64,000 nucleotides of DNA from Onthophagus taurus (Eukaryota; Arthropoda; Insecta; Coleoptera; Scarabaeidae). Positions within the stretch are counted from its first letter, which is position 1; every line of letters starts with the position of its first letter. Below the pieces are notes generated by a model. The model ran no database searches. It was given only the letters and a program-made list of their open reading frames with translations, and was not told the origin of the DNA. Location: the NCBI RefSeq assembly GCF_036711975.1, contig NC_091966.1, positions 39,315,501-39,379,500 on the forward strand, given 5' to 3'. Of the stretch, positions 21,595 through 33,082 are shown piece after piece. Position numbers and translations under genes: made by a program.

Positions 21595-24050
21595 CATAGT
21601 TTAAAATCGACGTCGTTGAAGAAGCAGCCGCCGCCGCCGCCCGCAATTGACTGTAAATATGTAAATAACCGATCGTCGTGGAACCAACTTAGCTTTTTCA
21701 GCCTCCGCCTCCTCCTTCAGTGGTTGTGGTTCGAAATGGGGCCGCTAAAATCGGAATCTTTGTGGATAATTTATGCGATAAAGCCCCAAAATTCTACAAT
21801 CACATCTCGCACGTAAACTGTTACACCCAATATTGTTAATTTAAAAAAAGAAAAGAAAATGAAGAGGATTATTAAACAAAAACAACTGTAAATTTACATA
21901 TCATATTTTCATTCAAATTGATAAACTCACACTCTTTTCGCGTATTAAAGAATTAAAGAAGATTGAAATAAAGAATTTCAAGATAAATGTAAAATAGTAA
22001 CGTAAAATATAAATGTGTGTAGCGGATATTTAAAGAAAAAATTAATAATTATTAACTAAAGTAATAAATTTTCTTTGGGAGACTAGGATTTTTGGACCAA
22101 AATACTAATTCTACGTTGTAGTGTCCAAAAAAAAAAGAATAATAATAACAAACATCATCTGAAAGGAAAAATTATGAATGATTTAAAAACGCTTCGTTTG
22201 AAACCTAGTTTTCTCCAAAATGATTTCATCGAAAAAACGAAAAGAAATAAATTAAAAGAAATAAATAGAAACGTAAGTTTGGAGTAGACAGTTTCCGTGA
22301 GAAAGAGATATTTTTGATACTTTCATATGGTAAGGCGAGCTTTCGATGTGTTTCCGTTCTCGTAATAAAAAAAAAAGAAAAATAAATAAATAGGACTTAG
22401 TCAATTAATGGTATAAAAAGCGCTAACCCTTCGTTTCCACCCGCAACTAAACCGTTTTATTTTATTTTTATTTTATTTTATTATTTTTTTTGTATAATTT
22501 TACGTTATATTGTGTGATTATTAAATAAAAAATATGCAAAGCGAATTAATTCTTTAAGAAAAAAAATGAAAAATTTTGCATGTTTTGTTATTAAGCCCTT
22601 CGTTTAAGTTGTTGTAAAAACCCCGAGAAGAATTTAATCGCACGTTTCTAACAGAATGTAAATTAAAAGCTAAATTTGTTTAAAACTCTTTTTAATAAAG
22701 CAAATTATAGACGCAAAGCATAAATAATAAAGAACCGATTTGGAAATGTGCACAAAACTACTACCTACTACTACCTATTACTATTAAATGTAAAAAAGAA
22801 ATAAATAGTTTAAAACCAAAGACCTTAGTGAGTAAAAAGAAATAAAACAAGTTGGTTTGGAATTTTTTATTAAAAGTGAGACGACAAAGCGACGCCGACG
22901 TGCTGATAAAATAAAATGATTAAATAAAAGAAATGAACTCGTTAACTATTAAGGTGCTAACTGTGGTTTAATTAGTGATAATTCTTTTGTAAAATAACCT
23001 GTTACCTGTTGAGAATTAAAACAATTTTTTTTTATTTTTAATTTTTCTAATCTAAGTTATTTTCTTCAATTCAAGCGAGATGCGATCGCGGTGTTTTCTT
23101 GTTCTCGATAAATTGTTTTGATTCTATTTGATGATATATTATAATAATTATTATTGTTTTTATACAGCCCTTAGACGTAGCAGAAAAACTAACTTTTTTT
23201 TTATTATTATTTTAGAAATTGTTATGTATATGCGATAATACACTGTAACGTTTTAGTAAATTAATAAAAAAAATACATTTGAGAACATTATTTTAATTCA
23301 ATTTGTTAAATTAAACATTTTAAATTATATAGGCAACCAACATTTCATTAATGGCATATAGGTTGCATTTAATATATCTTTTTATGTATTTAATACTTAA
23401 CTCGGAGTTAATTAAAAGAATTTAGAATATAAATAATTATAATATGAATAAATATAATAATCGTTATATTTAAGTATTTTTTAACATTGCCATAAACAAC
23501 TTGGTGCAATTAAGATAACAAAGAGTGACGAAATATCCAATTGCCCTAGATACAAAATCGTCCAACTATAATTGTAAATCTATAAATAAATTATAAGATT
23601 AATATTTATTGGTAAATGAATTACACACTACAACCTCGAAAAACATGATAACCAAATTATTAAGTAGAAATGTTTTTTTATTCACTTTCAGAACCCCCGC
23701 TGTAAGGTTATCAAAAGTAGCAAAGATATTAATTTATCTCAACACGTGTTTAATCACGAAAAAAAATAAATTAAAGAGTATAAACTTAAAGTTGATTAAT
23801 TTTTATCCTCCCTTAGCAACACCAAAAAACATCATTTCAGTAATCTATTTATACAACTTATATGGATTATATAAATATACTCGTCTCTTGTGGTGTAATT
23901 AAGTTAATAAATAAATAAATGATGTTCTTAAGAGTTGGTGTATTATAAAGGTACTTAAAAGGTTTTATGTTGGTACCTCTCATCAGTAATCAGTAGAATC
24001 AATTAAAAAAAAACTATTTTAAAACATAAAAAGTACATTATCACAATAAA
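21595..24050. other. ZNRF 3' UTR and intergenic DNA
   Basis: After the ZNRF stop come about 1.7 kb of A+T-rich sequence with many AATAAA-type words and a 'cagccgccgccgccgcccgc' stretch near 21628. It contains no other coding signal. The open frame at 23609-23902 is A+T-rich, lacks domains and is not called. The exact polyadenylation site cannot be chosen. Confidence 0.4.
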
Positions 24051-25385
24051 ATTAATAACAAAATATACAGCAATGATAATTTAACGTTTTTATTGGAGTT
24101 AGAATGTTAAGTATTTAAAAAATTAATATTGAGAAGAAATGACAAGTAACCTAACCTAAAAATGTCAAAAACTGTCAAAAACCTAATAAGCTGTTTTTAA
24201 TGGAAAATATCCTATAATTGTAGGCAATTTAGATTCAAATACAATCAAGATGATAAAAATAACATAACTGAAGTAGTAGAAATGTAACTTTTATAAAGTT
24301 ACTGTAAAAAAAGATGTGAAGAGACTTTTGGCTTAGAATTGGGTTTGAAACTTTTAAGCCAAGAATAAACATCAATAATTAATGGAAAACGATATCACAA
24401 TAAAATTAATAACACAATATATACAGCAATGTATAATTTAATATTTTTATTGGAGTTAAAATGTTAAGTATTTAAAGAATTAATATTGAGAAGAAATGAC
24501 AAGTAACCTAACCTAAAAATCAGAAAAAACTGTCAAAAAAGGTAATAAGCTGTTTTCAACGGAAAATATCCTATAACTGAAGGCAATTTAGAGCCAAAAT
24601 GTATCAAGATGATAAAAATAACCTTAAATTAAAGTAGTAGAAAAATAACTTTCATAAAGTTACTATAGAAAAAAATGTGAAGAAGCTTTTGGATTAGAAT
24701 TTGGTTTGAAACTTTTTAGCCAATAATAAACATCAATAATTAATGGAAAGGATATGACAATAAAATTAATAACAAAATGTTAATGTATAATTTAACATTT
24801 TTATTGGAGTTAGAATGTTAAGTATTTAAAAGAATTCATATTGAGAAGAAATGATAAATAACCTAACCTAAAAATGGAAAAAACTGTCAAAAAAGCTGCT
24901 TCCAAGGGAAAATATCTTATAACTGTAGACAATTGTGACTCAAAATGTGTCAAGATGATAATAACTTAATTAAAGTAGTAGAAAAGTAACTTTCATAAAG
25001 TTACTGTAGAAAAAAATGTGAATAAACTTTTGGATTAAAATTGGGTTTAAAACTTTTAACCTAACAATAAACATCAATAATTAATAGAAAAGGATATGAC
25101 AATACAGTTAATGACAAAGTGTTAATGTATAATTTAACATTTTTATTGAAGTGAGAATGTTAAGTATTTAAAGAATTAATGTTGAGACGAAATGACAAAT
25201 GATGACCTAACCTAAAAATAGAAAAAAAATTGTAAAAAAAGCTGTTTGCAAGGGAAAATATCCTATAACTGTAGACAATTGAGACTCAAAATGTATTAAG
25301 ATCATAAAAATAACCTAATTTAAAGTATTACTTTCATAAAGATGCTGTAAAAAAAAGTTATAAAAGTAGCTATTTTAAAAAAATG
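24040..25385. repeat. ~355-bp tandem repeat, about four copies
   Basis: The stretch 'tttttattggagttagaatg' followed by 'tatttaaagaattaatattg' and 'tgacaagtaacctaacctaa' recurs at about 24085, 24445, 24798 and 25140. The copies are diverged by point changes and small indels. A fifth copy stands alone at 28430-28710, beyond the kinase gene. Confidence 0.85.
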
Positions 25386-25419
25386 GACAATGAAAAATTA
25401 AACATACCACTCATACCTG

Positions 25420-25990
25420 TATCAGTTTGGAAAGAACGTTATGGAAGCGAATAAAGACGTCAGTTCATAACACAAACGAAGGCAATAAAAAACAACAACG
25501 CCAGACTCATTTTGCCATTTGCGAATGGCGAAGAAATTCCAGAGGCTTAGAAGAAAGGGTGGATAAACACCAACCTATAAAAAAGGAGATAGAAAGAACT
25601 GTAATAACTACCAATGTCTAACAATCACAAATACTTTAAGCAGACTATAGGGTCAAATAGTGAAAAAGTTGATATAAGAAGAATGGAAACCATGTGAAAT
25701 GGAAAAACAAGCGTGATTTAGAGCGGGTAGAACGGCGAATTGATAATATATTCAGTCTAAACCAAATCACAGAGAAGAAAGTAGCTACAGGAAGAAGAAC
25801 ACATCTCTTATTTGTGGATTTCACCAAGGCATATGACACCATTCCTGAACAAAAATTGTGGCAAGAATTATACAGAGGGGCAAAAGCAACAGTAAAGATA
25901 AACAAACAAATATCAGAAAGCTTCAACATCACCAAAGGCCTCTGACAAGGATGCACACTGTCACCTCTATTATTCAACACACATATAACA
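25420..25990 (+). pseudogene. LINE reverse transcriptase scrap
   Basis: Plus-strand frames carry HLLFVDFTKAYDTIP (reverse transcriptase motif A, with the catalytic D) and, about 45 codons later, GL followed by a stop then QGCTLSPLLFNTHI (motif B region). The order and words fit an RTE-like non-LTR element. It has internal stops and is truncated at both ends. Confidence 0.75.
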
Positions 25991-26330
25991 ATCATTTCTT
26001 CAGGAAAAATATGTCCAGCAACTTTATTGCTAATTGCTCTAGTAGTTCCTCCATTTCCCTTATGTGAATTTCCATGTCACCGCCTTCTGAGAGTACACTT
26101 TTACATAACCTTTTGAGTAGTCTGGTTGTCACTCCTAATGTAGATTTTTCTTGGAAGTTTTTTAATGGCAACCACATTTCTTTCGCCCTTGTTTTCCCTT
26201 TTATAAGTTTCAGTTGGGTATCATCCACTAATAATCCAATTGTTGCTCGAGCTTTTTTATCTGTAAGGTTCTTTTGGAGTTGGTGGTTCATTTGTCACAA
26301 CTTCCTAAAGATTTTCCCGAATTAACAACA
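25991..26330 (-). pseudogene. Ty1/copia-type gag scrap
   Basis: The minus-strand frame (26291 to 25992) reads KARATIGLLVDDTQLKLI, later STLGVTTRLLKRLC and SEGGDMEIHIREMEEL. This is the usual pattern of copia-type gag (W/L-rich helical region and 'GG-ME-H---M--L'). It directly abuts the LINE scrap, with no LTR seen, so it is a fragment. Confidence 0.65.
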
Positions 26331-27270
26331 TCTCAACTCGAAATTTCCATATCTGATAATTGTTGTTAGATAATAGCTTTATTTGACCCATATGATATCT
26401 TTCTGTTATATCTCCTTATTATATTTTATATGAGTATTTCAATCTTTATAACCCACGATCTGGGCCCATAACCTTTATGGCTTTAGCGGGAATTTTATTT
26501 TTGCCAATTTTTAAACAGGATCTTATCTATGTCAAAACCATAAAAATTATCAACTAAATTATTCTAACAGATATCAGAACCCTAGGCATAACTAACTATC
26601 GTAACAAAAAGCGTAATAAGTCGGAACTGAAGAGGACTTTTTAACAGGCTAAGACTCGCAAAGGGTTGTCATGCCAATGATGATGATGATGATACCTTAC
26701 TTGTAATGATTTATATAGATCCTGTAGTGTTTGTATCTAACAACATAGAAAAGAAAATTCATCCTATTATTTGCGGTTAGTAAGCTTTATGAATAAATTT
26801 ATTGCAGATAAATAATTATTTACACAGACTTAAATTGCTATAAATAATACAAACAAAATAAAGGATCCTATTTCTACATTTTTTGATGAACTTTTAAAAG
26901 CAAACAAATACAAAATTCTTGCGACATATTAAAACAATAAGACCTCATGGTCAAAATACGTTATCAGTTATTATTCTCTACTTAATCAGCAATTCTTAAA
27001 AAGAACTTTGCATAAATATGATCCCCCCGTGATAATTATATGTTATCAGCAGAACTATTACAAAATATCTAACCAAATTGCAGTTAATTGCATGAAATAA
27101 AAACATTATCAAAACTGACGATATTAATTTATTGTAAGCAACAAAACGCATTAAATTAAGATTAATCCGATTACAAAATCAAGCGAAAATATTTTGAATT
27201 CTGTTACGTCAATAAAACGTTTAAACGTATGTTATCGTTAAGTAATAACGTGCCATTACTTGATACACTC
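26331..27270. other. Intergenic, nothing recognised
   Basis: A+T-rich spacer. A short GAT microsatellite lies at about 26678-26693. No coding or RNA signal was recognised. Confidence 0.4.
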
Positions 27271-27277
27271 CCGCGGA

Positions 27278-27365
27278 TATAAAAACCGGATTAAACGGAA
27301 ATTATTGGTTTAGTACAACGTCGAATTAATAACGTAACTGGTTTGATTAAATTATTCGTTGAATG
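27278..27365 (+). promoter_or_regulatory. TATA box and 5' exon of the kinase gene
   Basis: TATAAAAA at 27278-27285 is followed about 33 bases later by 'tttagtac', a plausible initiator. A good donor (gaatg|GTAAGT) ends a noncoding 5' exon at 27365. The acceptor 'tatttcag' ends at 27427, 14 bases before the start codon. Confidence 0.55.
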
Positions 27366-27441
27366 GTAAGTACACGCTAAGGTTAAATTGACATAACCTT
27401 GCTTTAATATTTAAGGTTATATTTCAGATTTTCTTGTAAAA

Positions 27442-28107
27442 ATGAATAAATTATTGGTAATTGGTATCAGCGGTGTAACATGTGGAGGAAAAACGACTTT
27501 GGCAAACGAATTAAATAAGATTTTTCCGAATAGTAAAGTAATAAGTCAAGATGATTATTTTTTGCCCATTGATGATGAACGTCACGTGATTATACCACAT
27601 TTAAACCATATCAATTTCGATGTCTCTTCCAGTTTGGATATGAAAAAAATGGTTGAATCAATTCAAGAATCTATAGCTTCTACAGAAAATTTGGTAGAGA
27701 CTAATGTTAAGATCATCGAAGATGATTTAGTAACAAAAATCAATCCGTCTTTTGATGTCCAATCTTCGGTGGTGCAAGTGGCCAAAAATTTACACATCAA
27801 TATCTTGATTATCGAAGGTTTTTGCATTTTTGCTGATAAAACAATCGAGGAATTATGCAATTTAAAATACTTTGTTACTTTGGATCGGGAGGAATGTTAC
27901 AATAGAAGAATTCAAAGGGTTTATGAACCACCAGATTGTCCTGGATATTTCGAGGATTGCGCTTGGCCCGAATATGAAAAGCATTACAAATATGTTTGTA
28001 AAAATTTAAAGCAAATTCGATTTTTTAACGAGTCGACGAAAGAACCTTTAAAAGAAGTATTATTAGATATTTGGCAATCTTTACAAAATATTTATGATAT
28101 CTTATAA
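27442..28107 (+). CDS. Nmrk1: Nicotinamide riboside kinase
   Basis: Phosphorylates nicotinamide riboside to NMN in cytosolic NAD salvage. The 221-residue protein opens VIGISGVTCGGKTTLANEL, with the P-loop at residues 11-18. SQDDYF follows at 35-40 (the acceptor-site aspartate of the family). LIIEGFCIF comes near residue 115. The lid and tail are RRIQRVYEPPDCPGYFED then WPEYEKHY, all in the order seen in NRK1/NRK2. It is slightly longer than the ~199 residues of human NMRK1, owing to an insertion between SQDDYF and LIIEGF. The coding part is a single exon. An AATAAA at 28202-28207 lies about 95 bases past the stop. The uridine kinase family is related, but the PPD-PGYF signature favours NMRK. 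Confidence 0.92.
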   Translation: MNKLLVIGISGVTCGGKTTLANELNKIFPNSKVISQDDYFLPIDDERHVIIPHLNHINFDVSSSLDMKKMVESIQESIASTENLVETNVKIIEDDLVTKINPSFDVQSSVVQVAKNLHINILIIEGFCIFADKTIEELCNLKYFVTLDREECYNRRIQRVYEPPDCPGYFEDCAWPEYEKHYKYVCKNLKQIRFFNESTKEPLKEVLLDIWQSLQNIYDIL

Positions 28108-28429
28108 AGTTGTTTTTTTCAATTTATAAAAAGAATACTTGTTTATTTTAATTTTGTATTATATAGTTGCTAAGTGCTTAAATTATTTATGATGAATCTA
28201 TAATAAATAATTAATTATTTTTGCTTGGGTTGTTTGATGATGAAAACTAGAAAATTATTAATATCTGAGTATGTTTAAGTTCTTAAATCTTAAAAATACA
28301 TATTTATCTTATTAATTAAATAATTGATATTTAATAATTGTTGTGTTTTATGTTGGTACCTCTTATCAACCAAGATTTAAATTAAAAGAAAACAAATTTA
28401 TAACATAATTTATAAAAAGAAGTACATTA

Positions 28430-28710
28430 TTATAATAAAGTTAATAACAAAATATACAATAATGTATAATTTAACATTTTTATTGAAGTTGAAAATATTT
28501 AAAGAATTTAATATTGGGAAGAAATGACAAGTAACCTAACCTAAAAATGGCTAAAACTGTCAAAAATCCATCAAAAACCCTATTGAGCGGTTGTAGAGGG
28601 AAAATATCTTATTATTGCAAGCAATTTAGATTAAAAATATATTAAAGATGATAAAAATAACCTAACTAAAGTGTTAGAAATGTAACTTTCATAAAGTTAC
28701 TATATAAAAA
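28430..28710. repeat. Lone copy of the ~355-bp repeat
   Basis: Same words and order as the tandem at 24040-25385, including 'gtaacctaacctaaaaatgg' and 'ctttcataaagttact'. Together the two sites flank the kinase gene and the LINE/copia scraps. Confidence 0.75.
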
Positions 28711-28779
28711 AAAAGTTATAAGGCAACGGTGGGCAAATACGGCTCTTTCTTTATTTAAATGCGGCTCCAAGGAACGAAT

Positions 28780-29095
28780 TATAATACTCTCTCTGTCCAG
28801 AAATAAGTGTCCGATATCGATTTTTTTTGTCCAAACATATGTAAGTGTCCGATTTACTTCCAGTATGGTTATAACTTCTGGTGCATTTGAAGTGATACTC
28901 TACATTGCCACGTTATTGCGATATTTGAATGAAAATTAAATTAATAAGAAAGCTGATAAGATATGTCAACTTATTTGGATGCAAGATACAAAATTAACTT
29001 TTTTGATGCTTGATGATGCTTTGATGATTTTTCAAAACGGTTTATTGCATTAAAAAGAGGATACTTTAATTAATAATTGGTGATATTAGTTACAT
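28780..29095. repeat. Inverted copy of the satellite-flank element
   Basis: Reverse-complement copy of the 20106-20340 flank ('ggttataacttctggtgcat', 'ctacattgccacgttattgc', 'agaaagctgataagatatg'). It ends in a stub of the 363-bp satellite ('aaaacggtttattgcat', 'gaggatactttaattaat') at about 29030-29095. Only a fraction of one monomer is present here. Confidence 0.75.
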
Positions 29096-29953
29096 CAGTT
29101 ACATTTTTCCTGTATAAGTTTTAAGGGTATATATTTAAGGATATTCAAGCAAAATTTAAAAATTTGTGACAGTTGCTGTCACAAATTTTAACTTCTAGCT
29201 CGATCAGTCGCCAAGAAATTCAGATTTGAAAGACAGTGTTAATTGCTAAAAAAGTTTCTAATTAAAATAACTCAAAAACTAAAAGCACTAGGTATCAACA
29301 TGTGTTATCAAAGTCAACTTAGTTTTGTGTGTAGAATCAGAATATGAAATAAAAACTATATCATTCCACTTAAAATAACATATGTTTATTTCAGTACGCT
29401 GGTTTATGACCGGAAAAAATCAGCTTCGGCAGCCTTCGGTCCCAAATATATATCAATACAATCCTTGTACCTTCTATAATTTGCTGTAAAAATTTCAGCC
29501 GATAGAATGCGCTACTTTGGAAAATAATGACAATTAAAGTAATTATCACCGAATGCACACACATCATGCGGCGGAAAATGATTTTAATATAGATCTCCGG
29601 CTCCAAAAATGCATCAATACAATCCTTGTACCCTCTATTATTAACTATTAAAATTTCAGCCTTTACAGTATGTTACTTTGAAAAATAATGATCAGTAACG
29701 TAATTATCACCAAGCGCGCAGAGATCATGCGGCGAAAAATGCTTTTAATATACATCTCCAACTTCCTTTGGCCCAAAACATGTATCAATACAATCCTTGT
29801 ACACTCTGTTATTAGCTGTTAAAATTTCAGCCTCTACAGTATGCTACTTTGGAAAATAATAAGAAGTAAAGTAATTATTACCAAGCGCGCAGAGATCATG
29901 AGGCGAAAAATGCGTCTAATATACATATCCAACTGCCTCCGGTCCAAAATATA

Positions 29954-31867
29954 CAGCCTGATTCAGAGTAAGCGCCTTATTTTTTTTTAGCCACACTATG
30001 GGTACTACTTTCAAAATATTTGGCAGTAATATGTTTTGGGTCATTCTCTACACGATGGTGATGCCACATTTTCAATTGGAAGAATTATTTCAAAATGGCG
30101 ACTATCAACTTTTTTCTTTTTAAATGGAATGCCAAAATTTTTTTTTTATTATTGAGGTCCTAAAAACATTCTTTATACGATAGTATTTTGTTTTTCTTAA
30201 AAATTCATTTCTTTCCCCATCAAAAAACACACATTTTAATCTAGTAGCGCATGAATGTTTTACACTCGATGTTATTTTTGTCCAAATATCAAGTAGCGCT
30301 AGACACAAAAGAAACAATTAAACTTTATTTTGTAATAAACATCTTATTTATTTATTTTGACAAAAATAACATCGAGTGTAAAACATTCATGCGCTACTAT
30401 ACTCTGTTTTTAAACCAGGAGGAGTAAACGCGAAAGTCAGATTTACACTAGGAAAAATCACCAGAAAATATCACTAGATATTTTGGCGGTAAATTTAAAT
30501 TAATAATTGTTATTATTTATTTATTTACTTATTATTGTATTTATTTTCGTTTGTTATCGTCAACACTAAACATACAAATTAACATTGAAGTTATGAGTGT
30601 ATTTATTTCAAAATATAATAAAGAAGGGTTTAAGAACACAAAATTTACAATAATGACATGAAACTGTCGAATTGTCAATAACCTAACCTTCAAATTCAAA
30701 ATTGCCTGTGTGTGAACCTTCCTCGCATTCAACCAATCACGTGCAAGGTCAATCTGGTTTAAAAACAGAGTATAATTGCCAAAGAAAACTTCAAGGTATA
30801 ATTAATGTTTGTAAACAAAACTAACCTTACCTCACATTCCTTCACGCTATAATTGACATTACAAAAGAAAACTTCACGCTATAATTGCCATTACTAATTG
30901 CCAAAGAAAACTTCATGGTATAATTAATGTTTGTAAACAAAACTAACCTTACCTCACATTCCTTCACGCTATAATTGACATTACAAAAGAAAACTTCACG
31001 CTATAATTGCCATTACAAATTGCCAAAGAATACTTCATGGTATAATTAATGTTTGTAACAAAACTAACCTTACCTAACATTCAGCGTCTGAAGACACAGG
31101 GCTAAACCCGAAACTTAAAAATATACAACTTAGCGCTGAATAACAATTAAAACTAGAACTAACACTTGCACTAGAACTATACTCTGTTTTTAAACCAGGA
31201 GGAGTAAACGCGAAAGTCAGATTTACACTGGAAAAAATCACCAGAAAATATCACTAGATATTTTGGCGGTAAATTTAAATTAATAATTATTATTTATTTA
31301 TTTACTTATTATTGTATTTATTTTCGTTTGTTATCGTCAACACTATACATACAAATTAACATTGAAGTTATGAGTATATTTATTTCAAAATATAATAAAA
31401 AAGGGTTTAAGAACACAAAATATACAATAATGACACGAAACTGTCGAATTATCAATTACCTAACCTTCAAATTCAAAATTGCCTGTGTGTGAACCTTCCT
31501 CGCATTCAACCAATCACGTGCAAGGTCAATCTGGTGACAAATTGAAAATACTCCTCCTGGTTTAAAAACAGAGTATAAATTAAAATATTAGGTTCCTTTT
31601 GGATGGGGAAAGAAATGAATTTTTAAGAAAAACAAAATACTGTCGTAAAAAGAATGCTCAAAGATCTCAATAATAAAAAAAAAATTTTGGAATTCCATTA
31701 AAAAAAAAAAAGTTGACAGTCGCCATTTTGAAATAATTCGTCCAATTGAAAATATGATATCACCATCGTGTAGAGAGTGTCCTAAAACATATTACTGCCA
31801 AATATTTTGAAAGTAGTACCCATAGTGTGGCTAAAAAAAAATAAGGCGCTTACTCTGAATCAGGCTG
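29954..31867. mobile_element. 1.9-kb TA-target element with long inverted ends and nested repeats
   Basis: The ends are CAGCCTGATTCAGAGTAAGC (29954) and its inverted partner ending at 31867, flanked by TA. The arms match for about 170-200 bases through 'gccacactatgggtactac' and 'catcgtgtagaga'. Inside lie an inverted pair around 'tgaatgttttacactcg' (30240-30400), two copies of a smaller element starting 'actctgtttttaaaccagga', and a short 'cttcacgctataattg' tandem (30776-31075). There is also one unit of the 'ctagaac' palindrome (31080-31175). No transposase was found. The uninterrupted target survives in neighbouring tandem units. Confidence 0.75.
30400..31578. mobile_element. Two copies of a ~385-bp inverted-repeat element
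   Basis: Copy 1 runs from 'tactctgtttttaaaccagg' near 30400 to its inverted end 'tggtttaaaaacagagta' near 30772. Copy 2 runs from about 31178 to about 31578, where the end reads 'cctcctggtttaaaaacag'. The copies agree through 'gtaaacgcgaaagtcag', 'ttggcggtaaatttaaatt' and 'caaccaatcacgtgcaagg'. Both are nested inside the larger element. Confidence 0.75.
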
Positions 31868-31995
31868 TATATAAATACCATCCTTGTACCTTCCATAATT
31901 TGCTGTAAAAAATTCAGTCGCTAGAATCCGCTACTTTGGAAAATAATGAGAAAGTAATTATCGCGTACAAGACGCGTACACATCATGCGGCGGAA

Positions 31996-33080
31996 GTGTC
32001 CATTGTCATCACATATTGTGATAAATAATTACCTAAAATATCAAATTTGATAAAAAAATTCAAAAACATTGTAAAAAAAAATAAAAAAATACGATTTTTT
32101 TAAGCATCCATAATAGACTGTCTAGTCTGACGTCACAAAGGTATAACGACGCGTCGTTATGGAATACCTGTATGTATAATAGTATATTATTATATGAGCA
32201 TATCAGAGCATTATACTATACTTTGTCCACGACTATTGAAATTGATTCCATAAATTTATTTATAAATACATTTTTGAATAAAGTTTAAACGTCAATGTGA
32301 CACAAATTCAATGTTACTAACTGTAACTAACTTCACAACAATATGTCAAAATTAAATGTCAATTTTATAAAACGTTTTAATAAAAAAGGAATTTATTTTG
32401 GTTTTTTTAATGTCAAACCTTTAGAAACTCCTCTCAAAAAAAATTGAATAAAATTGACGTTTTTTGAAATTTTAACGTTTCAAATAGTTATTATTAGTCT
32501 GTCAAGTTGATTACCCGTGAATAATGACTGTATAATACGGATTGGGGTTTAAACTGCATCGTGATTTTTAAGCTAACCATAAATAATTTATGGAAGGAGA
32601 TGTAACTACATGCTCTGCAGAAGAAATCTAAATAATTGTAATGTTGTTACTTACTGTTTACCTGTAGAGATTCTAGACATAAAAATCTTTTAAAATGAGC
32701 ACCAACATGACCAGGGTAGCTCAATTTTATTTCCAGAATGGCGGTTATCTATATCTATTTAGCTTTAAATGATATTTTTTTGAGAAAACCCGATATTTGG
32801 ACACTGTAAAAGGTTAAGACACACTGTTTTAGATAAACATACTTAATAAATCCAAACCAGAAGGAACAAAACGAAAAAAAATTAAGAAAGAAATGTTTCT
32901 ATCTATTAATTCAATAAATTCTTTACATTCAAATCAATTCACAGAAAGATCTTCAAGCATATGAAAATTAATTAAAACAATCAAATAAATACACACATGG
33001 ACCTAAAAACGCGTATTTTTCTGTTGAATTAGAAAAGTTTCTTATGCACATCTTTTAACCCATTCTTCCTTTGTAAATCA
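31996..33080. other. Intergenic, nothing recognised
   Basis: A+T-rich spacer between the repeat stack and the CSN3 stop codon. It probably contains the CSN3 3' UTR at its right end. No other feature was recognised. Confidence 0.4.
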
Positions 33081-33082
33081 AC

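Larger units (their letters stand above)
29380..31995. repeat. ~165-bp tandem repeat, fourth copy split by an insertion
   Basis: Units with 'atcaatacaatccttgtac' begin near 29454, 29615 and 29786. Each continues through 'aaaatttcagcc', 'tgctactttggaaaataatg' and 'agatcatgcggcg'. A fourth unit starts at about 29935, is cut at 29953 by the element 29954-31867, and resumes at 31868 with 'ataaataccatccttgtacc'. Confidence 0.8.

Noticed and set aside
23609-23902. 97-residue open frame
   Set aside because: Lys/Asn/Leu/Ile-rich from A+T composition, no domain, no splice or promoter context.
24130-28550. Telomere-like 'cctaacctaa' words
   Set aside because: Each is a single pair of TTAGG-type units embedded in the ~355-base repeat, not a telomeric array.
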